Notes under the pieces: model-generated
Databases searched by the model: none
What the model was told of the DNA's origin: nothing
What the model saw: the letters and a program-made list of their open reading frames with translations, nothing else
Made by a program: the position numbers and the translations under genes
Origin: Pseudeuparius sepicola
Lineage: Eukaryota; Arthropoda; Insecta; Coleoptera; Anthribidae
Length of the DNA stretch: 64,000 nt
Direction: 5' to 3'
Assembly: GCA_963920635.1 (NCBI GenBank)
Contig: OY987303.1
Coordinates: 56,692,278-56,756,277, forward strand
In this document: piece by piece, positions 35,623 through 46,719 of the stretch
Layout of the letters: each line of letters begins with the position of its first letter
Numbering within the stretch: the first letter of the stretch is position 1

Positions 35623-35984
35623 TATGTTATTTGTTTTGGCAATAATAATAGTCCCCCACTAGTCAATAGTTTCACAATGTGTAAAAAGAGTTTCAAGGCT
35701 AAAAAAAATTCTAAGTCTCGCCCGCAGCTCTAGGGTTTACTATAGATCCCAACGTACCCGTTGAAAATAAACACCATCTATGGAGCTGGAAATATAAAAT
35801 TTTGTGTCTGTATTTTCTGCTCGTGTGTGGTTGATGTAATATACGATTTCTATTAAAGGGAAAAGGATGGAATGATACCCCTGTTTAATAAGTGTATTTG
35901 GGCGGGTCCTTTCCCCAAGTAAATTTCTGGTCGCGAAAGGGAGCAGTGAAAGGGGCAAATAATATTGTAATGAATCTCAAAAAT
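35623..35984. other. Unassigned sequence
   Basis: Nothing recognised. Confidence 0.35.
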
Positions 35985-36160
35985 CACAGTCCAAACTCGT
36001 TACCTTGGTTACCACCTTTATTGTTTAGCCTTCAAAAATCACAAATAAACTTGTCAGATTACTGTCACTGCCCAAGAATATTCTTTCAGCTCCAAAATTC
36101 GCACAAAATCGCTTTCTAACCTTTCACTTTCTCCAGGCCCAATTCCCAGGGCTTAATGTC
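35985..36160 (+). repeat. Dispersed repeat, copy 2 (with 1285-1425)
   Basis: Shares CCTTGGTTACCACCTTTATT and the terminal CCAGGCCCAATTCCCAGGGC block with the copy at 1285-1425, and carries about 40 extra internal bases. Confidence 0.5.
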
Positions 36161-36461
36161 AAGTAAAACCCTGTCAAAAGTCAAAATCAAGATATTGCCA
36201 GACTCGAAATGTCCCATCTGTAATTCCCACCGAGCTATCCTAGTATACCCCAGAAAACAGTGTGCTGTTTTCTAGACTTTGCTTTCGGGTCAGCGACACC
36301 GACTGTGAATAATTGTTACTTCCGCTAGCCGCAAGATGGCTCCGGCGAAGATGCCAGAAGATTTTCGATATCGAACCGCTTTAATTTCTGGTCCGGAATG
36401 TAGAGGGTGCCAGCGGGCTCCGGAGATGTTTTTAAATCGGCACGCTGTTCCATGGGCGTAG
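36161..36461. other. Unassigned GC-richer spacer
   Basis: No gene seen. It ends where the Penelope-like remnant begins. Confidence 0.35.
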
Positions 36462-37758
36462 ATTCTCTTTTTAAATCTTCACCCAACGCTTATGTGGTTT
36501 ACTTACCAAAAATACACAAAACTAACATTCCTCTTCGCCCTATTGTAAGTTCAATAAATTCACCATGTCATTCGTTAGCAAAATAAATTGTTAATCCGTT
36601 AGTATGAAACTCAAATTTATTTATCAGAAACGGTAATCATTACTTAGAAAAAAATAGGGAATATTAGCTTTGATGTGGTTAGTCTTTTTACTAATGTCCC
36701 TGTTGACAAATCATGGAATATTTTACGCAGCAAGTTAGAAAATGATCAGACTTTAGTAGAAAATACAAATTTGAATATAGATGCAATATTAGAACTAACA
36801 ATACTGTGTTAAAACGACTTATTTTCAACTGGGAAATGAATTTTACCAGCAGGAATTTGGAATGGCTATGGGATCTCCTTTATCTAATGATTGGTGGAGA
36901 TATGTAGATGACAATTTGTTATATGGGAACATGGATTAGACAATTTAAATTCTTTATTAAATTTTATAAACTCACAAGAACCTTCAATTACTTTTCTTAG
37001 ATGTTTCTATACTGAAATCAAATAGTATAGAGACTAGTGTCTATATAGAAAACCAACACATACTAACAGATATCTCCATTTTAACACCAATTATCATATT
37101 AGTGTTAAAAAAGGAATAATTAAAAGTTTGTATGACAGGGCTAAAACGATTTGTTCTAATAACACAAAATTTGAGGAGGAAATTAAACATATAAAATACG
37201 TTCTTGAGAAGAATAGTTAGGTATCCTATTGAATTTGTTGAGGAGGTTTTTCAGAATTTCCAACAAAATAACAATGCTAATAATAGGTAGACTTAAATCT
37301 GGTGGAACGACCAGTAAATTTAATTATTCCTAAAACGCATAGGTGTTTTAATATCAGAACAGTATTTAAATCAAAAATGCATTACGATTAAAGCTAGTTA
37401 AAACGAAACCATTTAGTGAGGTACAAAGTTCAACAAATTGCATTTATAAAATTCGCGAATGTTGAAAGCTCGGTTGAAAGTTATATGTTGAAGAGACTTG
37501 TAGGTCATTTAACGTTCGTTAAATGACAGGCAAAATCAAATTTCGAAGTTGAAAATATGTGAACACTTTTTTAATAACAATCACAGGATTTTGTGGGATA
37601 GGTCCAAACCAATTCTCAAAGAAGAAGTAGGAAATAGACGAAAAATTAAAGAATCAGCATTTATTCTACGAAATACGGACTGTGTTGTTGCCTATTCAGT
37701 GGAATTCAGTAAAATATTATTGCCACTTATTCAAAGAGAAGCTAGTATAGATAATTAG
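36462..37758 (+). pseudogene. Penelope-like element, degenerate RT plus GIY-YIG
   Basis: Conserved blocks occur in correct order in shifting plus frames: VYLPKIHKTNIPLRPIVSSI (first core motif); SFDVVSLFTNVPVD at about 36668 (motif A, catalytic Asp); QEFGMAMGSPLSN (motif B); WWRYVDDNLLYGN near 36896 (motif C, YVDD); an YRKPTHTNRYLHFNTNYH block; then the end of the GIY-YIG domain, KICEHFFNNNHRILWDRSKP to 37758. Penelope-like RT copies RNA at chromosomal nicks made by its own endonuclease. At least six frameshifts or stops and a missing segment between the RT and nuclease cores make it inactive. The last 70 codons are about 75-80% identical to the copy at 46720-47138. Confidence 0.88.
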
Positions 37759-38095
37759 ATAGAACACAGAGTACAATATCAGCCAGGTGGCTAGGCTATT
37801 GTTTCTGTTGTCATGACATTTTAACCTGAAATTTATTAATCTGTCATTTCACTTTGACGCGACATGATCTTTGAGAAGGGAGGAAGATTTATTCTCCGAA
37901 AGTTCAGAAAACAAATTTGTTTAAGTTATATTTTGAGTTACACGTTCAAAGTTTCGTTCAATTACTATTGAGAATGTATTAATTTTCCAGGCAACTTGAA
38001 AAAGTTGTATTTTGACCAGTTTTGGTGGCGAAAAGCCCAATTAAAAAATTCAATGGATTTGTTTGCGCTACAAATAAATTTTAGAAACTACCATG
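37759..38095 (+). repeat. 3' untranslated region of the Penelope-like element
   Basis: Matches 46395-46720 on the opposite strand (shared GGCTAGGCTATTGTTT, TGTTTGCGC(T/C)ACAAATAAAT). It marks the 3' end of this element family. Confidence 0.8.
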
Positions 38096-39411
38096 CGTAA
38101 AAGTTGAATTCTATTTAATGAGCCTTCAGTTTTAAATAGGGTCGCGGAATTTTGTTCGAAAAACATAGATTTTCGATTAAACATTTCTTCGAAAAAACTA
38201 GTTGTTTAATTTAAGAGATATTTACTTCCTTATACTGTGCCAACTAGAAAAACATCTCGCAAAAGGGTGAGAGAAGACTATAATGCTACATAATATCTTT
38301 GAAAAGTTAGGATCCTTTCAGACAATGTGAAAGTCTGGCTATAAGAACGTGGTCTAGCAGCACATGTACATAACTACTGTAACACTGTTTGAATAAGAGA
38401 CATCTCGATTTGTAGCTTCTTTCGAATCCGTCAGAGGAGTAGGTTTGACTGCAAATGAGAGCCACAGTTTTTTGAAAAGATGTATAAAAAGAAAAATATG
38501 GTGTCTAAAAAACATAATAATACCACTATGGCTGACATCATTACCTGTTTGGTTAATATTTCACAAATTATCATTTCATTGGTTCGTATTGGCGCAGGCG
38601 TCGAATTCTCGATATAGTATCTGCCTCCGAAATAAAGGGTCGTATCTATGAAAATTCTCTCTTGTCCGATGGTAGTTTACACGGCTTTCGGAGCGCCCAA
38701 AAACGACCCATTTTCGCCGTCCGTGCCCCTCTTTGGTATGCGCGCGCGACCGTCGAAAATAAATCCACCGGCGTACACTAATTAAGACACAACAATGGCG
38801 CCGCGGGGAAAAAACGAAATTCGCTTTAAAATTCGCGCGAGGGCCACAGTTGGCGTCCCCCGCAAATTGGACCTCTAATTTGTCATTTTAATTGTGCCAG
38901 ACATAATGAAAGCGAAGGCTTTTGTCGCCTAATTATCTTGGTCCGTCGTCGTTGTAAAACATGGAGTTTTTATGGCGAAAAAGTTCTAACTTATATACAC
39001 CCTCTGTGCAACAGTTTTCCATTCCAACTACTCCGGAGCAACTCCCCCACTCAAAGGAACACGCCTTCGTGGCATCTAGCCGGCCATGGAGCAGCTTTAT
39101 TAAGGCAAGACGGCCTCGGGCATCGTCCTGCCACCCCATTTGGATCTGGTCTAATTGTTGCAGATGCACAAACTGCCTGGCAACTCAAAGGGGCCGGTCT
39201 ATGGTGGGTAGTTGCTTGGAACAATGGGCGTTTGATTGATTCTTAGACCGAATAAAATCAAGGGAATAGTGTGGCCATTTGACGGAGAAGTTTCTAGTAG
39301 ACGCGCTCTTCGACATGGCTATATCTCTCTAAACAACGTAATTGTATAACACCTTTCTCTCTTTCTCCCTCTTCCTCTCTAGACCCGCTTTCGAAGTGTG
39401 CTGTGCTTGAA
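38096..39411. other. Unassigned; GC-richer island 38680-39250
   Basis: Overlapping frames of 78-102 codons at 38933-39246 on both strands are unrecognised and shadow one another. A CT-rich tract lies at 39350-39382. Possibly unique host or regulatory DNA. Confidence 0.35.
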
Positions 39412-39640
39412 TACGTCAAAACGTTAGGTAAATCTCAAAATCGTCAAACTTGCGTTAAAACGTGTATTGAAACGTGCGTCAATACGTCATAGCATGCGTT
39501 AAACGTCACGTAAACGTCAAAACGTGTATCAAAACATGCGCCAAATCGTCAAAACGTACGTCAACGTGCGACAAACGTAACGTAAACGTCAAAACGTGCG
39601 TTAAACGTCACGTAAACGTCAAAACGGTCTCGAGTTTTTC
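39412..39640. repeat. ACGT-rich minisatellite, block 1
   Basis: Degenerate tandem units built on ACGTCAAAACGTGCGTTAAA and CGTCACGTAAACGTCAAAAC. Roughly every 10-12 bases contains an ACGT or a CGTCA. A plus frame through it (39474-39731) translates to repeated VKRHVNVKT and is an artefact of the repeat. Confidence 0.85.
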
Positions 39641-39934
39641 AGTCTCGGACGCGGACGTCTCGGTTCTCGGTCTCGGAGGAGGCTCATTTCGAATTCATGG
39701 TTTCTCTAATCTCTGGTTTGTTTTATCTTGAAAATCTTGATACACTGGCGAATTCGACGATATAGAACGGTGGTTTGTACTTTTCACATAACATTTTAGG
39801 TGTTATGTGGTACTTTTCTGGCATATTTTTAAATAACAGATACCAGGGACATAAATACGAAGCCTGCCATTTTTGTAAAAAAAAAGCAGGGCTCAACTGT
39901 TCTATAATTTGCTTAAACTGTGACAAATGTCAAT

Positions 39935-40205
39935 ATGCCTAAAGTTTTGGAAGATAGTGACGAAGATGTAGAAAGTACAGAAAAATATACCTACTGCGCC
40001 AGAGATCCCATACGACTTTGAAACATTATTGCCTTCACCTAGCAGAAACATACAATATAGCGGCGACAGCGGCAAAGATACGAGGTGGCAAAATGAAAAA
40101 TCGAAAATAACAGTTAAAAATACACAAAATCACCAAATATCAAAACTTCCGCAAATTTTTCCAGCTAAAGGCAATATTCAGCACGTAATTACTGGGCTAA
40201 AATAG
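39935..40205 (+). pseudogene. Frameshifted coding remnant between minisatellite blocks
   Basis: An ATG at 39935 opens MPKVLEDSDEDVESTEKYT; after a one-base shift near 39990 the frame continues PTAPEIPYDFETLLPSPSR, then SGDSGKDTRWQNEKSKITVK, to a stop at 40203-40205. The acidic start and Ser/Pro-rich middle look like the N-terminal region of a transposon or nuclear protein, but I do not recognise the family. It sits between two blocks of the same minisatellite, so block and gene may have been carried together. Broken as it stands. Confidence 0.4.
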
Positions 40206-40223
40206 AAAGAACACAAAATATAG

Positions 40224-40362
40224 TGTCAAAAGATGCGTCAAATCGTCAAAACGTACGTCAACGTGCGTCAAACGTCACGTAAACGTCAAAACGTGCGTTA
40301 AAACGTGTACTGAAACGTACGTCAAAACGTCAAACCTGCATTAAAAGTCACGTAAACGTCTG
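40224..40362. repeat. ACGT-rich minisatellite, block 2
   Basis: Same unit family as block 1: GTCAAATCGTCAAAACGTAC, CGTCACGTAAACGTCAAAAC and GTGCGTTAAAACGTGTA appear in the same order and orientation as in block 1. Confidence 0.85.
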
Positions 40363-40489
40363 TTGAGCGACACATTTATAATTTCATGGGATAGAGAGAG
40401 GTAGCGACTGAGGTAAATGTTGATAATTTCAAATAAAACATAGAGACCACTGGAAACAGTGTTCAAGCTTATAATATATACAATAAAAT

Positions 40490-41101
40490 AGAATGGAATG
40501 GAATGGAATGGAATGGAAGGGAATGGAAGGGAAGGGAATGGAAGGGAAGGGGAGGGGAGGGGAGGGGAGGGGAGGGGAGGGGAGGGGAGGGAAGGGCAGG
40601 GAAGGGAAGGGAAGGGAAGGGAAGGGAAGGGGAGGGGAGGGGAGGGGAGGGGAGGGGAGGGGAGGGGAGGGGAGGGGAGGGGAGGGGAGGGGAGGGGAGG
40701 GGAGGGGAGGGGAGGGGAGGGGAGGGCAGGGAAGGGAAGGGAAGGGAAGGGAAGGGAAGGGAAGGGAAGGGAAGGGAAGGGAAGGGAAGGGAAGGGAAGG
40801 GAAGGGAAGGGAAGGGAAGGGAAGGGAAGGGAAGGGAAGGGAAGGGAAGGGAAGGGAAGGGAAGGGAAGGGAAGGGAAGGGAAGGGAAGGGAAGGGAAGG
40901 GAAGGGAAGGGAAGGGAAGGGAAGGGAAGGGAAGGGAAGGGAAGGGAAGGGAAGGGAAGGGAAGGGAAGGGAAGGGAAGGGAAGGGAAGGGAAGGGAAGG
41001 GAAGGGAAGGGAAGGGAAGGGAAGGGAAGGGAAGGGAAGGGAAGGGAAGGGAAGGGAAGGGAACGGAACGGAACGGGACAGAAGAGAATAGAATAGAATG
41101 G
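40490..41101. repeat. Purine-only pentamer array (GGGAA/GGGGA/GGAAT)n
   Basis: About 610 bp in which nearly every base on the plus strand is A or G. Zones are GGAAT (40491-40550), GGGGA (40546-40590), GGGAA, GGGGA (40628-40725), then GGGAA to about 41060, fading through GGAAC to GAATA. Period 5 leaves all frames open, which produces four spurious 197-236 codon frames. Such mirror-symmetric polypurine tracts can form triplexes. Confidence 0.97.
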
Positions 41102-41268
41102 AAATTTATTTAATAGGCATACAATATCACCTCTACTTTTCCTTTCCGAGATACAGATCAGGACGTCCACTCCAAACAACTACATCTTGCGAAGTTTGCT
41201 CCTTATCTACAATGAATCTTATATTTCATTGCAATGTTGTGGCGTCACAGCCCTCCCCCCCTTATCTC

Positions 41269-41988
41269 CGACAAACAAATAAAGAGCTAATTCTCGAACT
41301 CGTTGGCTGCGCGCACACGTAAACATCTCCGAGAGATAACAAGGCAATAACTGGCGACTTAGCGGGCAGTTTTTCGTCGGATATCTGGAAATACGTTCGC
41401 GCGGAGCCTTGGGAAAACAAGAAAATGCGATAGTGTGGGTTTATAGAGGGACTTTTCGAGGTTTAAAGGTTTTAACGGCGGTTTAGAGAAAACCCGTAAT
41501 GGCATAATATGTCGCTGGGCGCTCTAAGAAACAGCGCTCTAAGAAACAGCCTACCTACTTCTTTGTGAATTTATGTACCTCTATATTGGGGTTACAATAA
41601 GTTTATTGATGTAATAGCGGTTGAAACCTTCAGCAAATGAACCAGCGGTTTGTTAACAAAACCAGTGAGATAAGGCGACGTATTGTTTAGATGCCAAAGC
41701 GGAGGCTCGTATCAGAGATTTCATTTTAGATCGTGGAGCCAGAGACCCGGACAGTTTTAATGTTGATTTCAATCTGTTTGATGAGTTCTGTTTATCTGAT
41801 CTTTTTAAGCGCCATTCCCTCTCGGACTGTTCATACTTTACAAAATATGAGGCTATATTTACATTCATATTACCCTGTTTTTTTGTGGAGATTGTGTGAG
41901 CTACAGGGTGCGTATTTTCTCCACATCTATCATCGATTTTATATATCTCATGCCAATATGGTGAAGCGAAAACTATCTTTATCTTAGA
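41269..41988 (+). repeat. Tandem duplication, unit 1
   Basis: Starts GACAAACAAATAAAGAGCTA and includes the coding-like segment at 41669. Unit 2 begins at once at 41989 with the same words, giving a head-to-tail duplication of about 720 bp. Confidence 0.8.
41669..41911 (+). pseudogene. Coding-like segment in tandem unit 1 (unrecognised protein)
   Basis: The plus frame reads DKATYCLDAKAEARIRDFIL, then DPDSFNVDFNLFDEFCLSDL, to a TGA at about 41910. Compared with unit 2, most substitutions are synonymous and one indel is 12 bp (in frame), suggesting past selection on a protein. The opposite strand is also open (41653-41991), because third positions coincide for the two strands, so the pattern cannot say which strand was coding. 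I do not recognise either translation. A conserved ATG in another frame lies just upstream (aaATGaACCAGCGG). Confidence 0.4.
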
Positions 41989-42510
41989 CAAACAAATAAA
42001 GAGCTAATTCTCACACACATAAACATCTCTGGAGCTCTGGATCATAACAAGACTTAAAGACTTAAAGAGTAGTTTTTCCTGAGTTAACTGTAAACACGTC
42101 TGCTGGAAACCTTTAGGAAAACAATAAAATATGATAGTTGGATTTAGAAAAACATACAGTTCAAGAGAGCTTTTCTATGATCTTATAGTGAGTGACCAAC
42201 ATTTTGGTATTGTTAGTCTTCAGCTTCTATTGCGTGTATTTTTGAGATATACACCGCTTAATGACCATACCAACTTTATGACGGTAAAATAGGGGTTGTA
42301 ACCTCCAACAAATGGACCAGCGGCTTGTTAACAGAACCAGAGCGATAAGGCGACATACTGTTTGGATGCCATAGGCAGAGATTTCGTTTTAGATCCTGGA
42401 GCCCGAGCCCCGGACAGTTTTAATGTTGATTTCAATCTGTTTGATGAGTTTTGTTTATCTGATCTTTTTAAACCTTTCCCCCTTCGGACTGTTGGTAACA
42501 CCGAAAAATA
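41989..42510 (+). repeat. Tandem duplication, unit 2
   Basis: Repeats unit 1 from GACAAACAAATAAAGAGCTA to about 42500, shorter by deletions. The coding-like frame is QNQSDKATYCLDAIGRDFVL, then APDSFNVDFNLFDEFCLSDL. Confidence 0.8.
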
Positions 42511-44187
42511 ATTGCACATTTGCATAAAGTGATATGACGAAATTACCTTGTTTTTGGTGAAACATACACTGTGAGCGGAGAATCGTTATAATTTCCATAG
42601 TATAAGGAAACAGCCATGCTGGATAAGTGTGACGGTGTCACAAGGGCGATTTTAAATTGTTGAAAGGACAGGGAATAGTTTGCCCACTTTGCTCGGCATT
42701 TGCGTTGCTGCACCCCTGTTTTGTTTGGTACTCGCCCAGGAAGCGCTCACAGGTGACGCGAGATTGATCGCTGCCGCTTGTTAGCATGCCTGTTTTCACT
42801 TTTAGCCGTCGCTGGTCGTCCTTTGTTCGTTTTCCGGAGGTCCTGGTCTGAATGTTGAATTGAAAAGGTCGTTTGCTGGTGGCTTGTAAGTGGAAGTGAT
42901 TTTTAGTAATTCGCCATTTGGAATTGTTGGTGAACCTCACAAGGAGGGAGTTGAATCGCTAGATCCACTGAAGGAACACCCAACATTGAAGACATTGGGA
43001 ATACTGGTAATTGTTGCAGTTTTGGTTTTTCGGAATTCTGCCAGTATATGGGAGATAGATAGCCACCCGCGACTTATTACTGTGCCGTTTTATTTTTCCA
43101 TCCGACTGAATCGACCTGATCTGAACTAGAACCAGGTTTTTGAGCGTCCACCACAATCTCAGGGTCATTTAATTGGGTCATCTTGGAGATTTTGCATAGT
43201 AACCACGAAGGTTAATTGGATTCAACCACATAGTGGTTGATTGGTTGTTTTTTTAAAGGAAAACCCTCAGGCCAGAGGTAAGTTTTCTTGGATGACCTTG
43301 TGAGGTGTTTGACCGGACATTTTGTTTTAGGGTTTTTTTGACCAGTCTTTTGTCTTGGATATGTGTTTGCTTAGGACCTGTGTTATCTTTTGGAGCGTGG
43401 ACACCAACACCTAAAGCCAGCTCATGTTGTTTTCTTTTGGAATCTGGAGTGTGGTCAACGACAGCTGAGACCCACATGTATTTATCTTTTGGGGATATTG
43501 TATCTTAGCATCTAACCATTTTGAAGTGTCATCTAAAATTACTGGAGGACATCCTTGTTTGGAAGTCCCAACGACAGCTAAGTCTCATTATATTTTACTT
43601 GTATTTTTATTGTGCCCTAATTAGTATAGCGAAATTTAGTACGTGTACAACTCAGAGCGTACTCTGTGTCACTTATTATAGCGTACATTATTACTATTAT
43701 TACGTTGTGTTTTTATATTTTGCGTACGTTGTGATTTGTAGATGAGGATTTCAACCGACTTGTAAGAACCATATACGGCACGTAGGGTGCGTAACTTTTT
43801 GTTTATCAAGTACTTAATAATATAGTAAGGGAGTAAAATAGTAAACTGTTGTCGTAAACCACTTAGTAGAATAAACAATGTATATCTAGGAAGATCTAGA
43901 TTTTCATGATTTTGGCTTAGTATGAATATCGGCACGTTAAACAAAACAAGTGGCGCACATATTCTTTTTTTTTTCAGTTTGCTATACGGTGAACCCAGCA
44001 CGTCTCCACTGTCTAAAAGCTATCGGCCGTGTTGTGCTCGTAAAATCTGCTCAGGGAGGTAGCGAACATCTCTCGTGAGTCTTCAAGGTTTATTCTACAT
44101 TATTTGTTTTTTAAATGGTACATTGTTTGTTTAAAACGCCACATAAGTATATTAATTTTTACGACATTTATAATTCTAAATAATATA
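42511..44187. other. Unassigned sequence
   Basis: 42640-43510 is GC-richer with open frames of 67-100 codons on both strands (42638-42940 minus; 42890-43129 and 43305-43508 plus), none recognised. It may be decayed retroelement or host sequence. 43520-44187 is AT-rich with nothing seen. Confidence 0.35.
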
Positions 44188-45197
44188 CAGGATGTAACTG
44201 AACTGATGGTCAAAAATAAGGGCACTTCATATATTTTTTTTTCCTACGGGCCATAGTTTTTTTTATACAGGGCATAGAAATTTAGAGAAAAATACACATA
44301 TTTCTTAGTATACCCTGTATAATCGCATTTTTTAAGTTTGTTTTGAATGGTAAATTCAATGGTTAACAAAAAGTATCTCTTAGTATTTTTTCATATTCTC
44401 AGCCGTTTCTTAATTATTTTCAAAGAACTGCAATGCTGCAATAAACAAGTCATTTTAAGAATAAATGTAACAATCTGTGGAAGTCAATTAAACTTGGCAT
44501 TATTTTAATCATTTGGCTGCCAACTTAGCACTAGTATCAATATTTTGAAAAATGATATTTTCATTTGAAGAATTGACTGATATGTACTTTTGCTATGGAC
44601 TTGCCAATGGCAATAATAAACATGCGGAATGGCATAGTTGCGTGTATTGAAAGAGACGGCGGTCATTTCGAACATTTAGTAATTTAATTTTCTAGTTTCT
44701 AGTAGCATTACGTTTCTTTTATTATCGATTTTGCTTTTGTATTTTGTTAAATAAAGTTTAATTGACATCCACAGATTGCTAGATATTTATTCTTAAAGTG
44801 ACTATTGTTCATTGCAGCGTTGCCGTTCTTTGAAAATAATTAAGAAACGGCTGCGAATATGAAAAAATACTAAGAGATACTTTTTCTTAACCATTGAAGT
44901 TTCCATTCAAAACAAATTTAAAAAATGCGATTATACAGGGTATTCATATTTTTCTGAACTAATTAATTTTAATAACACCCTGTTTGGCGGCTCATCTGCT
45001 CATGTGACACGCCAAGTTTGAAGAAAATATCTCGTATACTTCTAGAGATACTAAGAAATATGTGTATTTTTCTCCAAACTTCTACGCTCTGTATAAAAAA
45101 ACTATGGCCCGTAGAAGAAAAAAATATAAGAAGTGCCCTTATTTTGACTCCAAGAATACGTGGTTTCATTTTTGACCATCAGTTCAGTTACACCCTG
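44188..45197. mobile_element. Long-TIR element with TA duplication
   Basis: 1,010 bp flanked by TA. Ends CAGGATGTAACTGAACTGAT and ATCAGTTCAGTTACACCCTG are inverted, and inverted similarity extends about 330 bp inward on each side (including CAGCCGTTTCTTAATTATTT). The left arm lacks about 98 bp found in the right arm. No coding frame. The same TA/CAGGG-type class as the elements at 8002 and 34628. Confidence 0.85.
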
Positions 45198-45639
45198 TAT
45201 AACACCCAAAACGGCTCTAGCCGTCCGTTTCTATCGTCGGAAATCCCCTCTAACCAACGCGCGTGAATTATCAGCGTAGGCCGTGACGTGCCGCTCCCCA
45301 GCGACAGCTGACAGTCGCGACTGCCGCCGCGCCAATAGGAAAGCGCCGCGCGTCCCCCCGAGACTTCGGACGCGATCGGGCGAAACCGGAAAGTCCCCGA
45401 GCGCAGCGCCTACTGAGTTATAGTCGGATGTCGGTTTTTTATGGGGTTAGGTGGTGTTCGGTGGCAAATTAGTAAGTGCGGGAGATGGAGCGGTTTCCTG
45501 GTGAAGGGTGAATATTCGGGATATTTGCGGGATGCATTTTTGGATCAGACGGTGTAGGTACATAAGGGTTTAATTGCCTTACCAATTACCAATGGTCCAT
45601 TTACGTTAAAGGTGCTTTAGAGAACAACACTACTACTAA
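45198..45639. promoter_or_regulatory. CpG-rich patch, possible promoter
   Basis: 45260-45420 is markedly CpG-rich (CGCCGCGCCAATAGG, GCGCCGCGCG, CGCGATCGGGCG) and contains an ATTGG/CCAAT-type box. No gene follows in either direction within view, so promoter identity is a weak inference. Confidence 0.25.
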
Positions 45640-46035
45640 ACTCTATTCAAACTAAATGCAAGTGAAAGATAAACAAAAGTTGCTGCATGGCTAGCACGTG
45701 ATCGGCTTGCTATTGGCTAGTTGGCAATAAAGTTTTCAGTTCAGCGAGTCGTTATTTATTACAGAGGTGTATTGAGTTGCAAGTGGACCTTTAATTTTTT
45801 CCGATATAATTCTTTCGCTGTTTATTAATTGTTGGAGCTACGATTTGTGTTAATAGTAGAAATTTGCAGGTAAGTGATTGACTAGGTGTGCCATAAAAGT
45901 TTGTTTTTAAAGTTCTTAATATTGGGGCATATTATTTTAATATTTTATATTATAAAATTCATAGAGATTATCCTTAATGCGGCCCTGCCCCGTATTAGCC
46001 CTCAAAATTGTTCACGTGTTTCCATCGTGTAGTCT
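45640..46035 (+). mobile_element. Element Y, truncated copy
   Basis: Begins ACTCTATTCAAACTAAATGC, the terminal repeat of the complete copy at 59743-60171, whose interior it matches in inverted orientation. It lacks the far end, stopping at TTCCATCGTGTAG beside a DDE transposase fragment. Confidence 0.75.
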
Positions 46036-46394
46036 AGAATGATAACTTGCATCCTCCATTACAAGTATGGAATTATTTGGTATCCGCTCTATCATTTGCT
46101 GAAAATATTCTTCAAATACATCGGCCGTCATTTCCTCCTGGTAATCTTTGGAAGAATTGTGTGTTATTATTAACCTAAAACCTTTTCCAGACGGAGGGTT
46201 TATACCTTTTGACCAGCCTTCCATATAAGGTTCTCAAGAACTTTTAATATTCTTGCCTTTCCATACTTTTCAAGCAGTCCCTATGTCCCTCGTTTAATCA
46301 AGTTTCATCCAAATAAACAATGTTTCTCTTGCAGGAAAACGGATTTTGCAAACCTGGTTCGAGGATCTTGGTATAAAACATGAAATCGAAGCAT
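46036..46394 (-). pseudogene. DDE transposase fragment (Tc1/mariner-like)
   Basis: Minus frame: RNIVYLDET*LNEGHR near 46280-46327, where a stop replaces the expected Trp after the catalytic Asp-Glu-Thr block. Then EGWSKGINPPSGKGFRLI, MTADVFEEYFQQMIERIPNN, and SILVMEDASYHSR at the end. The first Asp (YLDET) and the second (the MEDASYHS block) are two of the three catalytic residues of DDE_3 transposases found in many insect genomes. The third is lost, cut off by element Y. A different family from the remnants at 872 and 6332. Inactive. Confidence 0.78.
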
Positions 46395-46719
46395 ATTTTC
46401 TAAAATTTATTTGTGGCGCAAACAGATCCATTTAATTTTTAATTGGGTTTTTCGCCACCAAACTGATCGAAAGACAACTTTTTCAAGTTGCCTGGAAAAT
46501 TAAATTCTTAACAGTGAATGAACGAAACTTTAAACGTGTAACTCAAAAAATAACTTCAACAAATTTGTTTTTGAGCTTTCGGAGAATAAATCTTCCTCCT
46601 TTCTCAAAGATCATCCCACGTCAAAGTGAAGTGACAGATTAATAAATTTCAGGTTAAAATGTCATGACAACATAAACAATAGCCTAGCCACCTGCCTGAT
46701 ATTGTACCCTGTGTTCTAT
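46395..46719 (-). repeat. 3' untranslated region of Penelope-like element, second copy
   Basis: Inverted match to 37759-38095. Abuts the DDE fragment at about 46395. Confidence 0.8.

Noticed and set aside
38933..39246. Overlapping 78-102 codon frames on both strands
   Set aside because: Mutually shadowing, no domain and no splice support.
39474..39731. 85-codon VKRHVNVKT repeat protein
   Set aside because: Frame runs through a minisatellite; the peptide repeat is a by-product.
39412..40362. CRISPR-like array
   Set aside because: Units are contiguous and degenerate with no unique spacers, and the genome is eukaryotic.
40469..41179. Open frames of 197-236 codons on both strands
   Set aside because: They are products of a pentamer purine array that is open in every frame; the translations are pure (GREGK) or (SLPFP) repeats.
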